Below are positions 6,387-10,392 of a stretch of 10,392 nucleotides of DNA, in pieces (positions within the stretch are counted from its first letter, which is position 1; each line of letters begins with the position of its first letter). Source of the DNA: an uncultured Haemophilus sp. Lineage in GTDB: Bacteria; Pseudomonadota; Gammaproteobacteria; Enterobacterales; Pasteurellaceae. The stretch covers positions 1-10,392 of the forward strand of contig NZ_CALJRX010000119.1 in assembly GCF_937976265.1 (NCBI RefSeq), given 5' to 3'. Both the position numbers and the translations under genes were made by a program. Below the pieces are notes generated by a model. That model was not told where the DNA came from, searched no databases, and saw only the letters and a program-made list of their open reading frames with translations.

Positions 6387-7286
6387 ATGAAATTATTGAT
6401 GCTTTGCCGTGAGCCTCGCCTTTATAGCTGCCAGCGTTTAAAAGAAGCAGCAGAAAGTTGCGGGCATCAAATGGATATTTTGGATCCGAATCGTTGCATT
6501 TTAAAACTCGACAAAAATCAACCGCACTTTTCTTTATATTATCAACAAAATACAGAAAGCCAGCCTTATTTATTGCCTGATTATGATGCTGTGGTGCCAC
6601 GCTTTGGGACGACAAGCACTCAAGTGGGCTGTGCGGTATTACGTCATTTCCAAGGAAAAGGTGTCTATTGCCTTAATAAAGAACAAGCGTTTTTAGCTGC
6701 TCGCGATAAATGGCGAAGTTTGCAGATGTTATTAGAGCAGGGTATTGCCGTACCAAATTCAGTCTTATCGGGCTGTGAAGTGGAGCCGAAACAAGCCATT
6801 AAGCAAACAACCGCTCCAATGATTATTAAAACCTTAAAAGGCTCACAAGGTATTGGCGTGATCTTAGCTGAACGCCCACAAAGTGCGGTCAGTATTTTAG
6901 AAACGTTAAAAGATGCGAATGTCCCCGTCTTGTTACAAGATTTTGTCGAAGAGGCAAAAGGGACTGATATTCGCTGTTTTGTGATCGGCGATAAAGTCGT
7001 AGCCACAATGCAGCGTATTGGACAAGATGGCGAGTTTCGTGCGAATTTTCATCGTGGAGGCACAGCAGAAAAAGTTAAACTCACTGAAGATGAAAAATCC
7101 ATCGCTATTCGTGCAACTAAAGCCTTAGGGCTTGCGGTAGCCGGTGTTGATTTGATTCGTTCAAAAGAAGGATTATTGGTGCTGGAAGTGAATGCTAGCC
7201 CGGGGTTAGAAATGATTGAGAAAACCAGTGGAATAGATATTGCATTGCAGATGATCTTGTTTTTAGAACAGCAAGTGAAACAATAG
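6387..7286 (+). CDS. rimK: Ribosomal protein S6 glutamate ligase, ATP-grasp family
   Basis: RimK uses ATP to add glutamate residues to the C-terminus of ribosomal protein bS6 (E. coli RimK can also make poly-alpha-glutamate). It has 299 residues against 300 in E. coli. The N-terminal domain (1-100) includes PRFGTTSTQVG. The ATP-grasp core has the nucleotide-binding loop KGSQGIGV (151-158), QDFVEEAKGTDIRCFVIG (184-201), EFRANFHRGG (216-225), and the metal-binding end AGVDLIRS with EVNASPGLE (267-275). AAGGA (6373-6377) precedes the ATG by 9 bases. Two uptake sequences lie within the gene. The 3' end meets a bidirectional hairpin shared with the leftward gene beyond it. Confidence 0.95.
   Translation: MKLLMLCREPRLYSCQRLKEAAESCGHQMDILDPNRCILKLDKNQPHFSLYYQQNTESQPYLLPDYDAVVPRFGTTSTQVGCAVLRHFQGKGVYCLNKEQAFLAARDKWRSLQMLLEQGIAVPNSVLSGCEVEPKQAIKQTTAPMIIKTLKGSQGIGVILAERPQSAVSILETLKDANVPVLLQDFVEEAKGTDIRCFVIGDKVVATMQRIGQDGEFRANFHRGGTAEKVKLTEDEKSIAIRATKALGLAVAGVDLIRSKEGLLVLEVNASPGLEMIEKTSGIDIALQMILFLEQQVKQ
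6521..6529 (-). repeat. DNA uptake signal sequence (in rimK)
   Basis: Exact ACCGCACTT in the context AAAAATCA-ACCGCACTTTT, read in the frame giving Q-P-H-F. Confidence 0.9.
6881..6889 (+). repeat. DNA uptake signal sequence (in rimK)
   Basis: Exact AAGTGCGGT, read within Q-S-A-V. Confidence 0.9.
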
Positions 7287-7291
7287 AAGAA

Positions 7292-7319
7292 AAGGGCGAA
7301 CTATATCATGTTCGCCCTT
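7292..7319. terminator. bidirectional terminator between rimK and the chalcone-isomerase-like gene
   Basis: AAGGGCGAAC (7292-7301) pairs with GTTCGCCCTT (7310-7319), a perfect 10-bp stem with an 8-base loop. On the minus strand it runs into TTTTCTTC, a good T tract. On the plus strand the tail (GTCGTTT) is poorer. It lies 6 bases after rimK and 6 bases past the stop of the convergent gene. Confidence 0.85.
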
Positions 7320-7324
7320 GTCGT

Positions 7325-7939
7325 TTATCCTTTTGCGTCTTGTTTAAAATCGTAATTTGGTGGTAGTTCCGGCATCGTATTTTCTTCATCAAAAGGCTCG
7401 CTTGCTGGTTGATGTTGAAATTCTTTGCTATCGTGAGCCGGTTTTTCTTTACCTAATAATTGCGGTTGTAATTTGATAAAACTACTTTTATCTGAAAGCC
7501 ATACATCAATAAACGCTTGTGTAAATTTTTGATCGAATTCGTGATCTAACACCGTGTCATTTAATACAAAATAGCCTTTATCCGCTAAGGCAACAAAATT
7601 TAAGATATCGTTTGGTGAAAAATCAGGGAAGATTTCCTGCATTTTTTTGAGCCATGCAGTGGTGTCATCTTTACTTAAATTTTGTGATTCCATTTCTTTG
7701 GTTAACGCAATGGCGAAATTTTTTCCTTCTACCGGTTTTTCATATTTAATTGAAAACATTAACGGACGTTCATTTTTTTCATAGGAACCCGTTTCAGAAT
7801 ATAAGCCGATAGTATAAACATGGAATGGCCCCCATGTGTATTCAGCATTGCCGACCGGTTGCCATTGGGCAAAAAGTGCGGTGGAAAATAAGGCTGAAAT
7901 GGCAGCAATAATAAATTTCAGTTTCATAGTTTTTTTCAT
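7325..7939 (-). CDS. Exported chalcone-isomerase-like protein, function unknown
   Basis: A 204-residue protein beginning MKKTMKLKF, with a signal peptide: a lysine-rich start, the hydrophobic stretch FIIAAISALFSTALF, and a likely cleavage after ALFA-QW, so it is probably periplasmic. The body resembles the bacterial chalcone-isomerase-like family: FHVYTIGLYS near the start, a WLKKMQEIFPDFSPNDIL segment, and FTQAFIDVWLSDKSS with QPQLLG at the end. These proteins share the fold but are not known to be enzymes of flavonoid metabolism. The last 40 or so residues form a polar tail rich in acidic residues and proline. The frame is open back to 7990, but a perfect TATAAT at 7958-7963 would put the transcript start near 7951, which excludes that ATG. 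No clear ribosome site helps choose between 7939 and an in-frame ATG at 7927. It follows fumC on the same strand, separated by a terminator. The role is unknown. Confidence 0.8.
   Translation of the reverse strand: MKKTMKLKFIIAAISALFSTALFAQWQPVGNAEYTWGPFHVYTIGLYSETGSYEKNERPLMFSIKYEKPVEGKNFAIALTKEMESQNLSKDDTTAWLKKMQEIFPDFSPNDILNFVALADKGYFVLNDTVLDHEFDQKFTQAFIDVWLSDKSSFIKLQPQLLGKEKPAHDSKEFQHQPASEPFDEENTMPELPPNYDFKQDAKG
7874..7882 (+). repeat. DNA uptake signal sequence (in signal peptide of the chalcone-isomerase-like gene)
   Basis: Exact AAGTGCGGT on the plus strand. On the coding (minus) strand it encodes the T-A-L of the signal peptide just before the cleavage site. Confidence 0.9.
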
Positions 7940-7957
7940 GTCAAAAATATTGCCGTG

Positions 7958-7963
7958 ATTATA
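7958..7963 (-). promoter_or_regulatory. -10 element of the chalcone-isomerase-like gene
   Basis: A perfect TATAAT on the minus strand, preceded by TTTTTTG. No good -35 is seen at 16-18 bases; the region there is the T-rich stretch that follows the fumC terminator. The predicted 5' leader before the 7939 start is only about a dozen bases. Confidence 0.5.
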
Positions 7964-7994
7964 ACAAAAAAGCCCTCTAAAAAAACACAAATAA

Positions 7995-8016
7995 AAAGGC
8001 AGGAATACCTGCCTTT
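7995..8016 (-). terminator. Rho-independent terminator of fumC
   Basis: AAAGGCAGG (7995-8003) pairs with CCTGCCTTT (8008-8016), a perfect 9-bp stem with a 4-base loop. On the minus strand it is followed by TTATTTG and then TTTTTTT. It lies 22 bases after the fumC stop codon. Confidence 0.9.
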
Positions 8017-8038
8017 GACATCAAATTATTGGGGGAGT

Positions 8039-9433
8039 TTATTTTAAGCTACCCACCATATCTTCTGGACGAACCCATTTGTCGAAATCTTCGGCTGAAA
8101 CTAAGCCTAAGTTAATCGCCTCTTCACGTAAGGTTGTACCATTTTTGTGTGCAGTTTTCGCAATTTTCGCTGCATTTTCGTAACCAATGTGTGTATTAAG
8201 TGCGGTTACTAACATCAATGAATTTTCCAATTGTTGTTTAATGCGTGGATAGTTTGGTTGAATACCGGTTGCGCAGTGTTCATCAAATGATACGCAAGCA
8301 TCACCCAATAATTGTGCAGATTGTAAGAAATTCGCCACCATTACAGGGTTAAATACGTTTAATTGGAAGTGACCTTGTGAGCCAACAAACGCGATAGTGG
8401 TATCGTTACCGAATACTTGTGCACACACCATGGTTAATGCTTCACATTGAGTTGGGTTCACTTTACCCGGCATGATTGAAGAACCTGGTTCATTTTCAGG
8501 AATTAAGATTTCACCGATACCAGAACGTGGACCAGAGGCTAATAAACGAATGTCGTTTGCAATTTTGAATAAGCTCATCGCTAATTGTTTAATTGCACCG
8601 TGAGTTTCAACAATCGCATCGTGTGCAGCTAACGCTTCAAATTTGTTTTCTGCAGTTACAAACGGTAAACCAGTGAATTTCGCAATGTAATCTGCCACTT
8701 TCACATCATAGCCTTTTGGTGTGTTCAAACCCGTACCCACTGCAGTACCACCAAGTGCTAATTGACTTAAGTGTGGAAGAGTGTTTCTTAGTGCACGTAA
8801 ACCAAAATCTAATTGTGCTGCATAAGCAGAGAATTCTTGACCTAATGTTAATGGGGTTGCATCCATTAAGTGAGTACGACCAATTTTTACCACATCTTTA
8901 AATTCAGCCGATTTTTGTGCGAAGGTTTTTTGTAAACGTTCTATACAAGGAATGGTGTGTTCAACTACTTTTTTGTATGCGGCAATGTGCATTGCAGTTG
9001 GGAAAGTATCATTTGAAGATTGGGATTTGTTTACATCATCATTTGGATGGATGAATGATTTTTCACCTAATTTACCACCATGTAAAACGTGAGCACGGTT
9101 CGCTACCACTTCATTCACGTTCATGTTTGATTGTGTACCTGAACCGGTTTGCCAAATGACCAATGGGAATTGGTCGTCTAATTTTCCTGCAAGGATTTCA
9201 TCACAGGCGGTTGCGATTAAATCACGTTTCTCTGCAGGTAATACACCTAAATCACAGTTTGCGAAAGCAGCGGCTTTTTTCAAATAACCGAACGCTTCAA
9301 TAATTTCGTGCGGCATAGAAGCGGCCGGACCAATTTTGAAGTTGTTGCGAGAACGTTCGGTTTGTGCTGCCCAGTATTTATCTGCAGGAACTTGAACTTC
9401 GCCCATAGTGTCTTTTTCAATACGAAATGCCAT
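8039..9433 (-). CDS. fumC: Fumarate hydratase class II
   Basis: FumC interconverts fumarate and malate in the TCA cycle without an iron-sulfur cluster, so it tolerates oxygen and iron shortage. It is a cytoplasmic homotetramer. The 464 residues match the family (E. coli 467). Key sites sit at the E. coli numbers: the catalytic H188 in GRTHLMDATPL, S318 in the signature GSSIMPGKVNP (317-327), the B-site segment HPNDDVN (129-135), and the substrate loop TGSGTQSNMNVNE (96-108). TAGGAG on the minus strand lies 6 bases before the ATG and fixes the start. It is divergent from holC. A CRP-like site lies upstream, and a strong terminator follows the gene. One uptake sequence lies within it. Confidence 0.97.
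   Translation of the reverse strand: MAFRIEKDTMGEVQVPADKYWAAQTERSRNNFKIGPAASMPHEIIEAFGYLKKAAAFANCDLGVLPAEKRDLIATACDEILAGKLDDQFPLVIWQTGSGTQSNMNVNEVVANRAHVLHGGKLGEKSFIHPNDDVNKSQSSNDTFPTAMHIAAYKKVVEHTIPCIERLQKTFAQKSAEFKDVVKIGRTHLMDATPLTLGQEFSAYAAQLDFGLRALRNTLPHLSQLALGGTAVGTGLNTPKGYDVKVADYIAKFTGLPFVTAENKFEALAAHDAIVETHGAIKQLAMSLFKIANDIRLLASGPRSGIGEILIPENEPGSSIMPGKVNPTQCEALTMVCAQVFGNDTTIAFVGSQGHFQLNVFNPVMVANFLQSAQLLGDACVSFDEHCATGIQPNYPRIKQQLENSLMLVTALNTHIGYENAAKIAKTAHKNGTTLREEAINLGLVSAEDFDKWVRPEDMVGSLK
8198..8206 (+). repeat. DNA uptake signal sequence (in fumC)
   Basis: Exact AAGTGCGGT, encoding T-A-L on the minus strand near the FumC C-terminal part (LVTALNTHIG). Confidence 0.9.
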
Positions 9434-9473
9434 GTGATACTCCTATCATCGAAAATAAAAATAAATCTTGAAA

Positions 9474-9479
9474 ATTCTA
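9474..9479 (-). promoter_or_regulatory. candidate -10 element of fumC
   Basis: TAGAAT on the minus strand (5 of 6 to consensus), 40 bases before the fumC ATG. The -35 (TTCCAT) is poor. The predicted start near 9467 would place the CRP-like site at about -70, an allowed class I position. A second, weaker candidate is TATGTT at 9506-9511, which would put the CRP-like site at about -39. Confidence 0.4.
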
Positions 9480-9526
9480 ACACCTACGAGTTATGAATGG
9501 AATGTAACATAAAGGTTAAAAGTCAC

Positions 9527-9548
9527 TTTTGTGATGTAGATCATAAAA
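9527..9548 (-). promoter_or_regulatory. CRP-like site upstream of fumC
   Basis: TGTGA-TGTAGA-TCATA (9530-9545 on the plus strand) matches 9 of 10 conserved CRP positions, with T-rich and A-rich flanks. It lies in the fumC-holC divergent gap. Distances suit fumC better than holC, for which the centre would be about -100. An uptake sequence starts 2 bases to its right. Confidence 0.65.
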
Positions 9549-9555
9549 GTGCGGT
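9547..9555 (+). repeat. DNA uptake signal sequence (fumC-holC gap)
   Basis: Exact AAGTGCGGT followed by an A-rich run, directly beside the CRP-like site. Confidence 0.9.
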
Positions 9556-9626
9556 AAAAAATTTTCGTGTTTTTTCTATTTGCGTTAATCACCTTGTTGA
9601 TGATTTATTTTTTAGTGCTTTTTTGA

Positions 9627-9632
9627 TAAAAT
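9627..9632 (+). promoter_or_regulatory. candidate -10 element of holC
   Basis: TAAAAT in the context TTTTGATAAAATCC, 39 bases before the holC ATG. The -35 at 17 bases (TTTATT, 9604-9609) is weak. Confidence 0.4.
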
Positions 9633-9671
9633 CCGCCAGTTTACAAAACGATAAATGAGGAAGTCACAATC

Positions 9672-10103
9672 ATGGCAAAAAACGCACAATTTTATCTCTT
9701 AAATCCAGAAAAGAAGATAACAGTTGAGCAACTTGCCTGTGATCTTGCCGCTCAAGCGTGGCGTTTAGGCAAGCGAGTTTTAATCGCGTGCGAAACAGAA
9801 GAGCAAGCATTTTTAATTGATGAAGCATTATGGCAACGGGATCCGAATGAGTTTGTTCCTCATAATCTTTCAGGTGAAGCAACACAATATGCACCGCCAA
9901 TTGAGATTAGTTGGAAAGGCAAACGCAATGCCCAACGTCGTGATTTGCTGATCAATTTGCAAATGGAAGTGCCGGATTTTAGCCACAGCTTTACACAATT
10001 AATTGATTTTGTACCGGTAGAAGAAACGCAAAAAGCCCAAGCGCGTGAACGTTATAAACAACTGAGACAGTTAGGCTGGATTTTGAGCACAGAACAGGTA
10101 TAA
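9672..10103 (+). CDS. holC: DNA polymerase III subunit chi
   Basis: Chi is a small subunit of the clamp loader. It pairs with psi and binds single-stranded DNA-binding protein, tying the replisome to SSB-coated lagging strand. The 143 residues agree with the family (E. coli 147). Family traits are QFYLLNPE near the N-terminus, RLGKRVLIACETEEQAFLIDEALW (segments around 32-55), the PHNLSGE stretch (64-70), and the C-terminal YKQLRQLGWILS helix. GAGGA (9657-9661) precedes the ATG by about 10 bases. In E. coli holC lies between pepA and valS; here it has neither neighbour, being divergent from fumC and followed by a repeat element. No typical rightward terminator follows it. Confidence 0.93.
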   Translation: MAKNAQFYLLNPEKKITVEQLACDLAAQAWRLGKRVLIACETEEQAFLIDEALWQRDPNEFVPHNLSGEATQYAPPIEISWKGKRNAQRRDLLINLQMEVPDFSHSFTQLIDFVPVEETQKAQARERYKQLRQLGWILSTEQV

Positions 10104-10118
10104 CGATATAAAAAAACA

Positions 10119-10233
10119 CCCCTCTTTAGAAAAGAGGGGCTGGGGGGAGATTTGATAACAAGCGTGAATTTCTCTATGAGGTTGATATAACTTCTGCCGA
10201 ATCTCCCCTAACCCCTCTTTGCCAAAGAGGGGG
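10119..10233. repeat. REPIN-like inverted doublet of hairpin repeats
   Basis: Two copies of one unit face each other. The unit is a hairpin CCCCTCTTT-3 nt-AAAGAGGGG followed by a GGGGAGATT tail. The left copy has its stem at 10119-10139 (loop AGA) and its tail at 10144-10152. The right copy is inverted, with its tail complement AATCTCCCC at 10200-10208 and its stem at 10212-10232 (loop GCC). A 47-base non-repeated spacer separates them. Hairpin plus conserved tail, doubled head to head, is the structure of REPIN/BIME elements, which are usually moved by a tyrosine transposase encoded elsewhere. Neither hairpin has a rightward T tract; the left one is followed by TTTTTT on the minus strand. 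Confidence 0.8.
10152..10180 (+). promoter_or_regulatory. weak candidate promoter inside the repeat spacer
   Basis: TTGATA (10152-10157, 5 of 6) and TATGAG (10175-10180, 4 of 6) are 17 bases apart and point toward yqfB. The -10 is poor, so this may be chance. Confidence 0.2.
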
Positions 10234-10260
10234 ATGGTTACAAAAAACACTTAAAAATTG

Positions 10261-10269
10261 ACCGCACTT
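10261..10269 (-). repeat. DNA uptake signal sequence (abutting the yqfB start)
   Basis: Exact ACCGCACTT ending one base before the yqfB ATG, where the ribosome site would be expected. Confidence 0.9.
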
Positions 10270-10270
10270 T

Positions 10271-10392
10271 ATGAATGACATTACCTTTTATCAACGCTTC
10301 GAAGCCGATATTCTCGCCGGGCGTAAAACCATCACCATTCGAGATAAATCCGAAAGCCATTTTAAAGCAGGCGATATTTTGCGTGTTGGTCG
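10271..10392 (+). CDS. yqfB: N4-acetylcytidine amidohydrolase (YqfB, ASCH domain), N-terminal part
   Basis: YqfB removes the acetyl group from N4-acetylcytidine, a modified-nucleoside salvage step, and is among the smallest known amidohydrolases (about 103 residues in E. coli). Forty codons are visible before the window ends. The segments NDITFYQRF, DILAGRKTITIRDKSESHF and GDILRVGR match the E. coli protein closely. The catalytic lysine and threonine (K21 and T24 in E. coli) are K19 and T22 here. The start is fixed at 10271 because TGA stands in frame at 10259-10261, only three codons upstream. There is no visible ribosome site: the bases before the ATG are an uptake sequence. The rest of the gene lies to the right. 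Confidence 0.93.
   Translation, partial: MNDITFYQRFEADILAGRKTITIRDKSESHFKAGDILRVG

Noticed and set aside
6665..7006. 113-residue minus-strand frame opposite rimK
   Set aside because: It is a reading-frame shadow of the conserved ATP-grasp domain, with no start signal.
9590..9615. Partial dyad around AATCACCTTGTTGATGATT as an operator
   Set aside because: Arms are only five bases and the region is simple AT-rich sequence; it is not distinguishable from chance.
9670..9900. 76-residue minus-strand frame opposite holC
   Set aside because: It mirrors the holC coding frame, lacks a ribosome site and matches no family I know.
10119..10233. CRISPR array from the two similar blocks
   Set aside because: The copies are inverted rather than direct, there are only two, and no cas genes are present.
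1..10392. Phase-variation repeats (tetranucleotide or homopolymer tracts)
   Set aside because: No run of short tandem repeats is present, and the homopolymer runs found are short and sit mostly in terminators or intergenic DNA.

Overview
The window reads as Pasteurellaceae chromosome, most likely genus Haemophilus. It is AT-rich and gene-dense, and it carries 13 exact copies of the 9-bp Haemophilus-type DNA uptake signal sequence (AAGTGCGGT, or ACCGCACTT on the other strand). The proteins look closely related to enterobacterial housekeeping proteins. A full-length beta-galactosidase gene suggests a lactase-positive species (Haemophilus parainfluenzae-like) rather than typical H. influenzae. 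The species call is an inference.

Layout, left to right. Positions 1-2909 are rightward: the 3' part of ptsI (PTS Enzyme I), then crr (EIIA-Glc) with its terminator, then manA (mannose-6-phosphate isomerase). Next comes a 121-bp gap with a CRP-type site, a nested inverted repeat and a -10 element, and then a single lacZ-type beta-galactosidase gene (2910-5936). A hairpin made of two inverted uptake sequences separates lacZ from the leftward glutaredoxin gene grxA. grxA diverges from rimK (S6 glutamate ligase). After a bidirectional terminator, two leftward genes follow (in transcription order fumC, then a secreted chalcone-isomerase-like protein). fumC diverges from holC (DNA polymerase III chi). 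After holC lies a 115-bp REPIN-like inverted doublet of hairpins, and then the 5' end of yqfB (N4-acetylcytidine amidohydrolase), cut by the window edge.

How the genes fit together. ptsI and crr carry PEP-derived phosphate to sugars. manA channels mannose-6-phosphate from PTS uptake into glycolysis. lacZ and fumC each have an upstream CRP-like site. Because EIIA-Glc controls adenylate cyclase in the related gamma-proteobacteria, the window may contain both the sensor (crr) and targets (lacZ, fumC) of catabolite control; that link is inferred. The other genes (grxA, rimK, holC, yqfB) are housekeeping. I found no phage, IS element, CRISPR array, tRNA or rRNA. I also found no convincing new multi-gene system. 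The least ordinary parts are the lacZ control region, the holC-yqfB repeat element, the leaderless-looking yqfB start, and the poorly characterised exported protein.
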